Assembly (NCBI RefSeq): GCF_023065955.2
Contig: NW_026622808.1
Location: 34,112,475 to 34,176,474, forward strand
Length of the DNA: 64,000 bases
Direction: 5' to 3'
Source of the DNA: Ursus arctos
Lineage: Eukaryota > Chordata > Mammalia > Carnivora > Ursidae
Part shown: in pieces, positions 35,606 through 47,735 of the stretch
Numbering within the stretch: the stretch's first letter is position 1
Layout: each line of letters opens with the position of its first letter
Notes under the pieces: model-generated
What the model was told of the DNA's origin: nothing
Databases searched by the model: none
The model's input: only the letters and a program-made list of their open reading frames with translations
Program-made: the position numbers and the translations under genes

Positions 35606-36692
35606 GACAATCACAAAACAAGACAACCTGCTGAGTGGGAGAAGATATTTGCAAATGAGATTTCTGATAAGGGATTAATATACAAAATATATAAAGAACT
35701 TACACAACTCAGCACTCAAAAACCAAATAATTCTATTAAAAAATGGACAGAAGACATGAACAAACATTTTTCCAAAGAAGACATACAGATGGCCAACAAA
35801 AACATGAAAGGATGCTCAATATCACTGATCATCAGGGAAATGCAAATCAAAATCACAGTGAGATATCACCGCACACCTGTCAGAGTGGCTAAAATGAAAA
35901 AGACAAAAAACAACAAGTGTTGGCAAGGATATATAGAAAGGGGAAACCTCCTGCACTGTTGGTGAGAATGTAAATTGATGCAGTCACTGTGGAAAACAGT
36001 ATGGAGTTTCCTCAAAAAATTAAAAAGAAAAATACCATATGAACCAGTAATTGCACTACTGGGTCCTTATACAAAGAATATGAAAACACTCATTCAAAAA
36101 GGATATGTGCACCCGTATGTTTATAGCAGCGTTATTTACAATAGCCAAGATATGGAAGCAACCCAAGTATTCACTGACTGATGGGTGGATAAAGAAGATG
36201 TGGGGTGTGTGTGTGTGTGTGTTTATATATATTTATATAATTACATATTTATATTTAAATTCAATTATATATGTATATTTGAATTTACATATATATATAA
36301 TGAAATATTACTCAGCCACAACAAAGAATGAAATCTTGCCATTTGCAACAACATGGATGGATCTAGAAAGTATTATGCTAAGTGAAATAAGCCAGTCAGA
36401 GAAAGACAAATACTATATAATTTCACTCATATGTAGAATTTAAGAAACAAAACAAATGAGCAAAATAAAAAAAAGACAAACAGACTCTTAAACATAGAGA
36501 ACAAACTGGTGGTTACCATAGGGGAGATGGGTAGAGAGATAGTTGAAATACATGAAGTGGATTAAGGTTATGTTTATTGCGATGAGCACTAAGAAATGTA
36601 TAGAATTGTTGAATCACTATGTTGTACACCTGAAACTAATATAACACTGCATGTTAATTACACTGTAATTAAAAACTTAAAAATAAATTTAT
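35606..36692 (+). mobile_element. older L1 3' end, sense, 1.1 kb
   Basis: It begins 'gctgagtgggagaagatatt' and continues through the ORF2 end (35756-35965 and 35975-36181 pieces; 'atggatggatctagaaagta') and a 3' UTR with 'gttgtacacctgaaactaat'. A GT/AT-rich interruption lies at 36206-36300. The same subfamily as 34572-35207 in opposite orientation, so the two form an imperfect inverted pair. Confidence 0.82.
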
Positions 36693-36910
36693 CTGTGGCC
36701 TCTGGGAAACAAACTGAGGGCTTCAGAGGGGAGGGGGTGGGGGATTGGGATAGGCCAGTGTTGGGTATTAAGGAGGGCACATATTGCATGGAGCACTGGG
36801 TGTTATACGAAAATAATGAATCATGGAACACTACATTAGAAACTAAGGATATACTGTATGGTGACTAACGTAACATAATAAAAAAATATTATAAAAAAAA
36901 CATTATAAAA
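36693..36910 (+). mobile_element. young L1 3' end, 218 bp, sense
   Basis: 'gaaacaaactgagggcttca' to 'gtatggtgactaacgtaaca' and an A-rich tail, inserted at the end of the older L1. A perfect 12-bp duplication aaataaatttat lies at 36681-36692 and 36911-36922. Confidence 0.92.
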
Positions 36911-36922
36911 AAATAAATTTAT

Positions 36923-37543
36923 TGGCAAAGTTTTTGTAGTATATTGGTTTTAGCAGTTTGCTTTGAGTTCTGCTTTTATAAGTAAGTCCCTAAAGAAATT
37001 TTGTCAGGGTTGGTCATTACTCTTAAGTCTGTTCAACTCTAGTACATGATCAAAAATCATATCAGTGCTAAGAGCCAGACCATGGATAGTTGTGAGTTTA
37101 CCACATAATTATCCTCTTGGAGGGATCTTTCTAGTGAGCCAGATAGCCTTGCCTCGGTAACACACCTTTGCATTACTATATGTGAGTCTTAGTCTGTTGA
37201 TTCTCATTAAAGAGATGGAGCTGTGCTGATGGAAAGAAATGGAGTTACCTCTTCTATTCTCTCTACCAGTCTGGAAATTACAAAAAATTGAGAGGCGTGC
37301 AGGGTGGCTGCATTGAACAATGTGTAGGTCTGGATATACCTGTTTGTGTGATTTAGAGTAATGGTTTCCAAACTTTTTTTTATTGTGTATCATAACCATG
37401 AAAATATTTTCTTTGAACATGCACGTGTGTGTACATACACATATACTTACCTATAAACTGCATACATACACATTTATATTGTTATGTAAAACATAAAATC
37501 TATACAACTAAATTTTAAACATCAGAAAGATTAAATAATAATT
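36923..37543. other. intronic sequence, nothing recognised
   Basis: No exon or repeat was identified. It includes a short CA-containing stretch at 37424-37470. The 103-codon antisense frame at 37109-37420 has no recognisable similarity and no splice context. Confidence 0.45.
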
Positions 37544-37555
37544 TTGTGTAGTTTA

Positions 37556-38487
37556 CGAGAAACAAATAAACAAATCAAAAAATGGGCAGAAGATATGAAC
37601 AGACACTTTTCCAATGAAGACATACAAATGGCTAACAGACACATGAAAAAATGTTCAAAATCATTAGCCATCAAGGAAATTCAAATCAAAACCACACTGA
37701 GATACCACCTTACGCCAGTTAGAATGGCAAAAATAGACAAGGCAAGAAACAACAATTGTTGGAGAGGATGTGGAGAAAGGGGATCCCTCCTACATTGTTG
37801 GTGGGAATGCAAGTTGGTACAGCCACTCTGGAAAACCGTGTGGAGGACCCTTAAAAAGTTAAAAATTGAGCTACCCTATGATCCAGCCATTGCACTACTG
37901 GGTGTTTACCCCAAAGATACAGACGTAGTGAAGAGAAGGGCCATATGCACCCCAATGTTCATAGCAGCAATGTCCACAATAGCTAAATCGTGGAAGGAGC
38001 CGAGATGCCCTTCAACAGATGACTGGATTAAGAAGTTGTGGTCCATATATACAATGGAATATTACTCAGCAATCAGAAAGAATGAGTTCTCAACATTTGC
38101 TACAACATGGACGGCACTGGAGGAGATAATGCTTAGTGAAATAAGTCAAGCAGAGAAAGACAACTATCATATGATTTCTCTCATCTATGGAACATAAGAA
38201 CTAGAATGATCAGTAGGGGAAGAAAGGGATAAAGAAAGGGGGGGTAATCAGAAGGGGGAATGAAACATGAGAGACTATGGACTCTGAGAAACAAACTGAG
38301 GGCTACAGAGGGGAGGGGGGTGGGGGAATGGGATAGACCGGTGATGGGTAGTAAGGAGGGCACATATTGCATGGTGCACTGGGTGTTATACACAACTAAT
38401 GAATCATCGAGCCTTACATCGAAAACCGGGGATGTACTGTATGGTGACTAACATAATATAATAAAAAATCATTATTAAAAAAAAAAA
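37556..38487 (+). mobile_element. young L1 3' end, 932 bp, sense
   Basis: The last part of ORF2 and the 3' UTR. A 12-bp duplication ttgtgtagttta lies at 37544-37555 and 38488-38499. The 217-codon frame 37544-38197 spans the C-terminal ORF2 region with no stop before its natural end ([15 protein letters not shown]). This unusually clean frame marks a recent copy. Confidence 0.94.
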
Positions 38488-38499
38488 TTGTGTAGTTTA

Positions 38500-39118
38500 A
38501 AAACCAACATTTTGTTCAGTAAATATCATCACTAGTATCATTAATATATGAGAATTAGAATTATGGTATTAGAAGGTTATATATAACCATATACATTTTA
38601 ATGAGAATAACTCGATTGAAACGCTTTATTTTTTATTAAATTTTTGGTTTTATACTTTGTGATGCAACAGTGAGATGGTGGCCCAGTGGGGTCAAACCTA
38701 GGACTTATATTAGTAATGCTTAAATTGTTTCTCATATTTTTCAAGAAAAAAATTATAAATAGCTTCTGTCTACCTTATTCAGAGTAGCACATTCTTCAAA
38801 AAGTAAAGGTTCATCTCATCGAAGATATAAAACTTCTTCATATAAAAAATTTTAAAAGCAGGCAAAACTAAACAATTTGTAAAGGATACATACATAAGTA
38901 ACTAAAATATGATGAAACAAAAGGATACAAACAAGACCGTGGTTAGCTGTAGGAGATTATAAAGGATTATTATTAGGGACATGCACATGGTAAGATTCCA
39001 GGGCAAAGGCCAGACATAGTATCCCAGCAGGGGTGCCATGGTCATAATTTGGAAGCATGTCTAGAAGCTTTAGTGGTGTTTGGGAACCAAGACCAGAGCA
39101 GAGTGTCTTTTGGAGCGC
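38500..39118. other. intronic sequence, nothing recognised
   Basis: AT-rich, with no exon, RNA gene or identifiable repeat. Confidence 0.45.
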
Positions 39119-39152
39119 GGGGGGGGGGGGGGGGGGGGGGGGGCGGGGGGGG
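39119..39152 (+). repeat. G25-C-G8 homopolymer tract
   Basis: Twenty-five Gs, one C, then eight Gs in an otherwise AT-rich intron, on the DOCK3 sense strand. It has very high G-quadruplex potential in both DNA and pre-mRNA. The two antisense/sense frames across it (glycine or proline runs) are artefacts of the tract. Confidence 0.95.
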
Positions 39153-39172
39153 CAAGAATCACTTGTACACTT

Positions 39173-39390
39173 AAGAGCACTTACTAGGTTCCAGGCACAG
39201 TTAATGGCAGTAATTACCCCAGAGAAATGCTCTCTTTTTGTTGTTTTTGTGAAAAGGATGAAGCAACCAAAGTCACAGAGTTTAGTATATTTGCCCAAGG
39301 CACCAAAGTTGACAAGGTTGAAACAGGAGACCATACATTCTGACTCCAGAACCAATACCCTTACCCACTGTTGTATATTGTCTCTACATT
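39173..39390 (+). mobile_element. MIR SINE relic
   Basis: 'gcacttactaggttccaggc', 'gatgaagcaaccaaagtcac', 'tatatttgcccaaggcacca' and 'ctgactccagaaccaatacc' follow the MIR order from the 5' end to the 3' end. Confidence 0.75.
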
Positions 39391-40640
39391 AAAGAATCAT
39401 GAAACTCAAGAGCAAGGTTCAGTAGTAGTAAGGCAGGAGATTGTCTGGATAAATTTTACAGTGTTTTTAATGGTCATAAATTTGAGGGGTAAATGGTAAA
39501 GTATGGGGTGGGGGGTGAAGTAGTTTGTGTTTTTTATTTAAAGTTTCCAGCTGTTTTGTTTGTTTCAGTAGGTAAGACAGAGTCATTTGCAAGGGCTAGA
39601 GCAGACAGGGGTAGGATTTAGCACAGCACAATCCCTTTATGCCCTTGAGGTTACGGCCTGGTGTGAGAGTACTGTTTGTGATGCATCTCTAGATAACTGA
39701 ATGCAAATGTGCACTTTTTGCCTTTTCCCTTTCTTTGCTGCAGCAGGGTGAGTCATATCCTGAGGGCTTGGTTGGCAGGGTAGCTGCTATCATTCCTGCC
39801 TTGCTATACCGTCACCAGAGTGTGAAAGCTGTGAATGAACAGATACTATGCTGTTGTCAAGAGACAAAGCTTTCTCTAGGGCATTCTTCTACTGTGGAAT
39901 GTGTTTCCTTTCTCTCCACTCTGGGAATGAGATCTATAAATGGTCTAGCTTTTTTGTTAATTCTGATAGGGGATCACTGCACTATTTCAGGTTTGACTGG
40001 TTTTATTTGTTAATATTTAAAGTAATAAACAGCAGTGAAGCATGGATTGAGACTGAGCTTAATTTTGTGACCCAGAGCAATCCACTTGGGGTGGAGGGTA
40101 TAGGAGGACCTTTTCTGGTAGGGTTTTTTTAATTTTTTTAAAAAATCAAAGATATATGTATATATGGGTTTTTAAATCATGTATTAAAGACAACTGGGCT
40201 TTTAATGAAAAATAGTAGTTCTTGGCCCTTGTCTCTCCCCATTCCTGATTCCCACTGCACACAGTTCTTTTAGCTATTTCTTCTGATAGTTCATATATCT
40301 AGATAATATTCTTTTAATGTATATCTTGATTTTTTTTCCATTTTAGGTGTCATTTCATGATCTCCTAGTATAGAAGATGAGAAATTAAGCTCTGAATGTT
40401 CTTCTTCATACGTATATACTCTTCCCTCCTCCAATACTTAATAAATAGTTATTTTACCATTTTGTTGTGGTTGTTGAACCAAATGCAATTGCTACTTACT
40501 ATGCCTGTATAACTCTTTTCACATCTGAGCTACATAGTGAACTAAGGTTACATTTCCTTTCTTGTGTAACTTGGGGTTTTTGTGGTTAATAATTGTCTCT
40601 CTTTTCATTTGTTTTGTTTTCTCTGTTTTCTAAGTCTTAA
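39391..40640. other. intronic sequence, nothing recognised
   Basis: No exon with DOCK homology. Open frames at 39735-40013 and 39848-40132 (+) overlap and lack recognisable similarity. Confidence 0.45.
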
Positions 40641-42830
40641 CCTTCTGGCAGAAATGAAAATCTCCTTGAGCATGTCCAAACACTTTAGGTATTTTACCAG
40701 TTTAATTTTTTTCTCAGTGATATCTTGTCTGGAACTCTCCAACCTCTTGTGTTAATCTGGCCTTAGAATTTTCTTTGCCCCTTTCCTAGGTCCTTCTGCC
40801 TCCTGGATTAAATCAATATCATCTTAATTCTTGGTTTACTTTCTAATTTGATGAATCACTGTCTGCATAGCTTCCTGAGAAAAGCATATGGGAGAATTTT
40901 TTTTTTTTTTGAGATTCTGTATTTACCTTAGTTTGGTTGATAGTTTGGCTTGATATAAAATCCTTGGTTACAAATAAACTACAGAAGTTTTAAAAACATT
41001 CCTTCATTATATTTTAGCTTCTAGTGTTGTTGTTGACAAATCCAATGTCATTCTAGTTCCCGACTCTTTTATTGACAAGTTGTTTTCCATGAAAGATTTT
41101 AGGATCATCCCTTTGTTCCCAGTGTTTTGCGATTTTACAGTAATGCATCTTGGTTAGATCTTTTTTCCTTGATTATGCTGACTACTCAGTGAGTTCTATC
41201 ATCATAGAAACTCATTTCCTTTAGTCCTGGGAGACATGTATTGTATTAGTTCCTTGACCGTTTCTTCCTATCTGTTTCCGTAGTTCTCCCTTCCTGTAAT
41301 TCTTTTATTAGAATTGGACATCCTGGAATGATTCACTAATTTTCTTATATTTTCTCCCCCATTTACCCATTGCATTACTTTTTTTTGTTCTGTTTTCTGG
41401 CAGAATTCTGCAGCTTTCTCTTCCATCACTTTTACTGAATTTTGCATTAAATTACATCAATCTTATTTTTAATTTCCAAAAGTTCTTTTGGACTCTAGAG
41501 CTTTTGCTCTTTTCTGTTATATCTTCTTATTTCATGGATGTACTGTAATCTCTATGCTCTCTGAAAATACTAATTATTGCTTTTCTGAAATTTTCTTTTA
41601 CTTCTGGCATTGTTTCTGTCTCTCCAGTTTCCATTTTTCTGATTGTTTTGGTCTCTTAATTTCATGTTGGAAGTTTATTTCATTATATGTTATTCTTTTC
41701 TATTGATATTTAAGAATGAGGCATTAAAGTGTTGACAGAAGGCTCTGTGAATGGGGCTAGTATTTCCTAACCTTAAGTGGACATTACTATAGAGTGATTA
41801 GAAGAGGAGCTGACTTTTCATGGGAGAAGGAGAGCAACTGTCAGTATTTCAGGGTCTTTTCCCGGGGCCGAATTTTCCCAGTGAAGAATCTTGCGTACTC
41901 CTTCCTAGGAAGGTATAAGCCTGGCTGTCAGCATTTTGGGAGCTCCTTGTGGGAATGGCACCAGGGATCCCATTGTTTACTACATAATCTTTTTTTTTTT
42001 AATTTTTTATTATGTTATGTTAGTCACTGTACAGTACATCATTAGTTTCTGATGTAGTGCTCATGATTCATTGTTTGCATGTAACACCCAGTGCTCCATG
42101 CAATACATGCCCTCCTAAATAACCATCACCGGCCTATCACAGTCCTCTACCCTCCTCCTCTCTGAAGCCCTCAGTTTGTTTCCCAGAGTCCATAGCCTCT
42201 CATGGTTCATTCCCCCTTCTGCTTACCCCCTTCATTCTTCCTTTCCTTCTCCTACCGATCTCCCTGCTATTCCTTATGTTCCATAAATGAGTGAAACCGT
42301 ATGATAATTGTCTTTCTCTGCTTGACTTATTTCACTTAGCATAATCTCCTCCAGTCCCGTCCATGTTGCTGCAAATGTTGGATAATCGTTCTTTCTGATG
42401 GCTGAGTAATATTCCATTGTATAAATGGACTACATCTTCTTAATCCAGGCATCTGTTGAAGGGAATCTCGGCTCCTTCCACAGTTTAGCTATTGTGGACA
42501 AGGCTGCTATGAACATTGGCGTGCATATAGCCCTTCTTTTCACTACGTCTGTATCTTTGGGGTAAATACTCAGTAGTGCAATTGCTGGGTCATAGGGTAG
42601 CTCTATTTTTAACTTTTTGAAGGACCTCCACACTGTTTTCCAAAGTGGCTGTAATCTTAGACTTTATATCCCTGTTTTAAACATCATCAGCTCTATTTAG
42701 TGCCCTCCAATATATAGACCCTGTTTTTACCTCTGTGGAGAGTAAACTATCACATGGAAAAAGGATTCCAGGGGAGAAAGCCTGGCAGAATACAGTTAGG
42801 GATAATGAACTGAAGGTCTTACAGACTTTT
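40640..42830 (-). mobile_element. third ancient antisense L1-type relic
   Basis: 'ttagcttctagtgttgttgt', 'gacatcctggaatgattcac', 'tctcttccatcacttttact', 'tttcatggatgtactgtaat' and 'aagaatgaggcattaaagtg' follow the old L1 ORF1/5'-region in reverse as I remember it. It is interrupted by a young L1 at 41992-42651 and is heavily decayed. The assignment to an L1M/HAL1 group is from memory. Confidence 0.5.
41992..42651 (-). mobile_element. young L1 3' end, 660 bp, antisense
   Basis: Poly-T, 'atgttagtcactgtacagta' and the ORF2 end in reverse to 'cactgttttccaaagtggct'. A short 7-bp duplication taatctt lies at 41985-41991 and 42652-42658. The antisense frame 42430-42633 is an ORF2 remnant. Confidence 0.88.
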
Positions 42831-43111
42831 TTTTTAATAGAAAAAAATAGACTCTATTTAAATTTTTTACTTTAGAAAACTCTATTTTGTTATTTTAATT
42901 TTTAAGTTTTTATTGAAATTCCAGATAGTTAACGTACAGTGTAATATTAATTTCAGTTGTACAATTTAGTGATTCAACACTTTCATACAACCCCCAGTGC
43001 TCATCACAGCAAGTTCACCCCTTAACCCCCTTCACCTGTTTCACCCCCCCACCCTCCCTCCCACCTCCCCTCTGGTAACCATCAGTTTGTTCTCTATAGT
43101 TAAGTGTCTTA
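42831..43111 (-). mobile_element. older L1 3' UTR, antisense, 281 bp
   Basis: 'aagtttttattgaaattcca', 'gatagttaacgtacagtgta' and 'ccaccctccctcccacctcc' up to 'gttctctatagttaagtg'. A 10-bp duplication acagactttt lies at 42821-42830 and 43112-43121. Confidence 0.83.
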
Positions 43112-43176
43112 ACAGACTTTTAAAAGACTTGTAACCAGTTCTGTTTCCATTCCCAAGGTACATACTTCAGACCCAC

Positions 43177-43202
43177 CACACACACACACACACACACACA
43201 CA
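43177..43202 (+). repeat. (CA)13 microsatellite
   Basis: Thirteen uninterrupted CA units just before the twin-primed L1. Confidence 0.95.
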
Positions 43203-44228
43203 CCTTCAGGGGTTCCTGGTACTTCCAATCCCTGAGTTTTTCTGTATAGATAATAGACTTGATTCTTTTATCGGTAGTGTCATTTGCAAATATCTTCTCC
43301 CATTCCATGGGCTGCCTCTTAGTTTTTTTGACTGTTTCCTTGGCTGTGCAGAAGCTTTTTGTCTTGATGAAGTCCCACAAGTTCATTTTTTCTTTTGTTT
43401 CTCTTACCTTTGGAGATGTGTCATGAAAAAAGTTGCTGTGGCCGATATCAAAGAGGTTACAGCCTATGTTCTCCTCTAGGATTTTGATGGATTCCTGTCT
43501 CACATCGAGGTCTTTCATCCATTTGGAGTTTACCTTTGTGTATGGTGTGAGAGAGTGGTCAAGTTTCATTCTTTTGCATATAGCTGTCTAATTTTCCCAG
43601 CACCATTTATTGAAGAGACGGTCTTTTTTCCACTGGATGTTTTTTCCTGCTTTGTCAAAGATTAGTTGCCTAAAAAGCTGAGGGTCCCTTTCTGGGTTCT
43701 CTATTCTGTTCCATTGGTCTATGTGTCTGTTTTTGTGCCAGTACCATGCTGTCTTTGTGATCACAGCTTTGTAGTACAGCTCGAAATCCGGCAACGTGAT
43801 GCTCCCAGCTTTGTTTTTTCTTTTCAGCAATTCCTTGGAGATTCGGGGTCTTTTCTGGTTCCACACAAATTTAAGGGCTGTTTGTTCTAGTTCTTTGAAA
43901 AAATGTCATTGGTATTTTGATCAGGATGGCATTGAAAGTGTAGATTGCTCTGGGTAGCATAGACATTTTAACTATGTTAATTCTTCCGGTCCATGAGCAT
44001 GGAATATTTTTCCATCGTTTTGTGTCTTCTTCAGTGTCTTTCAAGAGTGATTTTTAGTTTCTAGAATATAGATTCTTTACGTCTCTGATTAAGTTAGTTC
44101 CAAGGTAACGTATGCTTTTTGGTGCTATTGTGAATGGAATGGATTCCCTAATTTCTCTTTCTTCAGTCTCATTGTTCGTGTATAGAAATGCAACTAATTT
44201 CTGAGCATTGATTTTGTATCCTGCCACA

Positions 44229-45122
44229 TTATTGAATTGCTCTATAACTGCTAATAGTTTGGGAGTGGATTCTTTTGGTTTTTCCATATATTAGTATCAC
44301 GTCATCTGCGAAGAGAGACAGTTTGACTTCTTTGCCAATTTGGATACCTTTTATCCCTTTTTGTTGTCTGATTGCTGTTGCAAGGACTTCTAGTTCTATG
44401 TTGAATAATAATGGCAAGAGTGAGCATCCTTGTCCTGTTCCTGATCTTAAGGGAAAGGCTTTCACCTTTTCCCCATTGAGAAGGCTATTTGCTGTAGGCT
44501 TTTCATAGATGGTTTTTATGAAATTGAGGAATGTACCCTCTATCCCTACACTCTGAAGGGTTTTAATCAGGAAAGGATGCTGTCTTTTGTCAAATGCTTT
44601 TTCTGCATCGATTGAGAGGATCATATGGTTCTTGACTCTTTTCTTGTTGATATGGTCTATCACACTGATCGATTTGCAAATGTTGAACCACCCTTGCATC
44701 CCAGGGATGACTCCCACTTGGTCATGATGGATAATCCTTTTAATGTGCTGTTGGATTCTATTAGCTAGGATCTTGTTGAGAATTTTGGCATCCATATTCA
44801 TCAGGGATATCGGTCTGTAATTCTCCTTTTTGGTGGGATCTTGGCCTGGTTTGGGGATCAAGGTAATCCTGGCCTCATAGAATGAGTTTGGTAGTTTTCC
44901 TTCTGTTTCTATTTTTTGAAACAGCTTCAACAGAATAGGTATTATTTCTTCTTTGAATGTTTGGTAGAATTCCCTGGGGAATCCGTCAGGCCCTGGACTC
45001 TTGTTTTTGGAGAGGTTTTTGATCACTGCTTCAATCTCTTCATAATTAATCCGTCTGTTTAAATAATCAGTTTCTTCCTGTTTCAGTCTTGGTAGTTGAT
45101 AGGTTTCCAGGAAGGCATCCAT
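44229..45122 (-). pseudogene. L1 ORF2 reverse-transcriptase fragment in the inverted segment
   Basis: A 297-codon open antisense frame, the longest uninterrupted RT piece in the window. It shows [35 protein letters not shown] and the catalytic box [12 protein letters not shown]. It is cut off from the endonuclease and C-terminus and lies opposite to its own 3' segment, so it is dead. Confidence 0.92.
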
Positions 45123-45360
45123 TTCTTCCAGGTTGTTTAATTTATTGGCATACAGCTGTTGATAAAAGTTTCTAAAGATTAGTATCCAAGATCTACAAAG
45201 AACTTCTCAAACTCAATACACGGGAAACAAATAATCAAATCAAAAAATGGGCAGAAGATATGAACAGATACTTTTCCAATGAAGACATACAAATGGCTAA
45301 CAGACACATGAAAAATGTTCAACATCATTAGCCATCAGGGAAATTCAAATCAAAACCACG

Positions 45361-45705
45361 TTGATATATCACCTTACGCCAGTTAGAATGGCAAAAATTG
45401 ACAAGGCAGGAAACAACAAATGTTGGATAGGATGTGGAGAAAGGGGATCCCTCTTACACTGTTGGTGGGAATGCAATTTGGTACAGCCACTTTGGAAAAC
45501 AGTGTGGAGGTCCGTTAAAAAGTTAAAAATTGAGCTACCCTATGATCCAACAATTGCACTACTGGGTATTTACCCCAAAGATACAGACGTAGTGAAGAGA
45601 AGGGCCATATGCACCCCAATGTTCATAGCAGCATTGTCCACAATAGCTAAATTGTGGAGGGAGCCGAGATGCCCTTCAACAGATGCTTGGATTAAGAAGA
45701 TGTAG
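45361..45705 (+). pseudogene. L1 ORF2 C-terminal fragment
   Basis: A 114-codon piece of the sense 3' segment with [20 protein letters not shown], ending at a stop (tag) where intact copies encode Trp ([10 protein letters not shown]). It is non-functional. Confidence 0.88.
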
Positions 45706-46159
45706 TCCATTTATACAATGGAATATTACTCAGCCATCAGAAAGAACGATTACCCAACATTTGCAGCAACATGGACGGGACTGGAGGAGATAATGCTAAG
45801 TGAAATAAGTCAAGCAGAGAAAGACAATTATCATATGGTTTCACTCATTTATGGAACATAAGAAGTAGGAAGATTGGTAGGAGAAGAAAGGGAAGAATGA
45901 AGGGGGTGTAAACAGAAGGGGGAGTGAACTATGAGAGACCATGGACTCTGGGAAACAAACTGAGGGCTTTAGAGGGAGGGAGGTGGGGGATTGGGATAGG
46001 CCGATGATGGGTATTAAGGAGGGCACGTATTGCATGGCGCACTGGGTGTTATACGCAAGTAATGAATCATGGAATTTTACATCAAAAACTAAGGATGTAC
46101 TGTATGGTGACTAATATAACATAGTAAAAAATTATTATAAAAAAATAGACTTGATTCTT

Positions 46160-47221
46160 GTTGATTTTCCTCCAACATTCCCACCCTCCCCAACTGTATT
46201 CCTCCTTCTTGTCCCCGGGGCTCAGTTTTCAGTCTTCTATTTTCTGCCAAGTTGCCCACTTTCCAACTTTTATCTTTAACATTTGGAAGAAGGGATAATT
46301 GTACATGGAGAGAATTGGGGTGGTTTCTTATTGGTCTCTGTATGTAAGAAGAGGTATCTTTAGGAGACAGATTAAATGCTGTCTTTAAGTAGAGGTTTGT
46401 TCTGTCTTGTGTAGAAGGGCTACCTGTGAGCCTGAGAATGCCTGAGCTGTCCACAGCCCACTGTCAGGTAAATTCACCCTGTTCAGCATTGTGAATGGGT
46501 GCCCTTGACATCAGCAACTGCCGTCTCTATTTTTGGTATCACTAATATTTTCTTTACCTTTCAGTTGACTTTGCTCCCCTCTTATCAAGATTCTTATCTG
46601 CTCTAAGGAAAGAATATGATCAGCTTATTTAAACTAAAGTAGAAAGAATTTCTTAAAGCCTTAGCTCTCTTGCAAATACTTGTGTTATGAAAGAAGATTG
46701 ACACTATAAAGGGTGTTATTTTGGTTATCATTTAGTCTGTGAGGGAGGATATGTTTGGGTTGAGAATGGAATGAGAAAGATATCCTGGCCCCTCAGAGGT
46801 GGAGGAATAAACATGTATGCCAGGCAAATAGATTGTATTAGGTACACCGCCATATTTGTGAACAGTTTAAAAAGAATTTCCACATTGCTGCTTTGCATTT
46901 TTATTTCTTGAAAACATGTACTTGAAGATCATTGTGGAAATAGCTTGGATTTAGATACTGTTTTGTTTCACAGAAATTTCTCTTTTGAACTCAGTTTCAA
47001 GCTTTGGCCAACTATGTTGTGGAATAGCCTAAAATGACAGTCTAAATTCCTGGGCTTAAAGATATTTTTGGCAGAAGAGTCACTGGGGTTGCAAGTATTG
47101 CATTTTAGATATTTTTATATTATACTGGGATGAGTTCTAGAGCTCCAATGTATAATGTAAACAGTTTGAATAGGATTAGCGATTACTTCATGATAAGAGA
47201 CTTTATTTCACAACAATAAAA
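46160..47221. other. mostly unique intronic sequence
   Basis: No exon, RNA gene or repeat identified. The 121-codon antisense frame 46089-46454 runs from L1 tail into this stretch and is accidental. Confidence 0.45.
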
Positions 47222-47231
47222 AAGATACTGG

Positions 47232-47605
47232 AGTTTTTTTTTTGTTTTTTTGGGTTTTTAAAATAATTTTTATTTTGTTATATTAGTCACCATACAGTAC
47301 ATCCCAGTTTTTGATGCAATGTTCCATGATTCATTATTTGCGTATAACACCCAGTGCACCACGCAATATGTGCCCTCCTTAATACCCATTACCGGCCTAT
47401 CCCAATCCCCCACCCCCCTCCCCTCTGAAGCCCTCAGTTTGTGTCCCGGAGTCCACAGTCTCTCATGGTTCATTCCCCCTTCTGTTTACCCCCCTTCATT
47501 CTTCCCTTCCTTCTCCTATGGATCTTCCTATTTCTTATGTTCCATAAATGAGTGAAACCATATGATAATTTGGTTTTTTTCTCTGCTTAACTTATTTCAC
47601 TTAGC
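47232..47605 (-). mobile_element. young L1 3' end, 374 bp, antisense
   Basis: A T-rich tail, 'ttagtcaccatacagtacat', 'cccagtgcaccacgcaatat' and 'gtgaaaccatatgataattt' to 'tttcacttagc'. It directly abuts a truncated SINE at 47606. No duplication was identified. Confidence 0.87.
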
Positions 47606-47735
47606 AGGAAGATTGGCTCCCTGCTCAGTGGGGAGTCTGCTTCTTCCTTTCCCTCTCCTCTCCACTCGTGCTCTCTCTGTCTCTCAAATGAATAAATAAA
47701 ATCTTTAAAAATAATAAAATAAAGTATTTAAACAA
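47606..47735 (+). mobile_element. Can-SINE lacking its head, sense
   Basis: It starts mid-element at 'aggaagattggctccctgct', then 'gtggggagtctgcttcttcc', a CT-rich part and an (aaat)-rich tail 'aaatgaataaataaaatctt'. The tRNA-like 5' half is absent, with the break exactly at the L1 5' end. Confidence 0.82.

Larger units (their letters stand above)
43268..46143 (+). mobile_element. twin-primed young L1, 2.9 kb
   Basis: A perfect 16-bp duplication aatagacttgattctt (43252-43267, 46144-46159) encloses an inverted 5' segment (43268 to about 45173, antisense) and a normal 3' segment (about 45174-46143, sense, with 3' UTR and A-tail). The inverted segment ends in L1 coordinates at '...ccgataaaaga' and the sense segment starts with 'ttagtatccaagatctacaa', the next sequence of the element. 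This contiguity is the hallmark of twin priming. Confidence 0.92.

Noticed and set aside
37544..38197. 217-codon open frame that looks like a complete small gene
   Set aside because: It is the C-terminal end of L1 ORF2 within a 932-bp truncated L1 with its own duplication. The first codons are host sequence.
39057..39392. Frames with glycine or proline runs across the G tract
   Set aside because: The homopolymer encodes Gly or Pro in any frame. The flanking sequence is MIR and unique intron without splice context.
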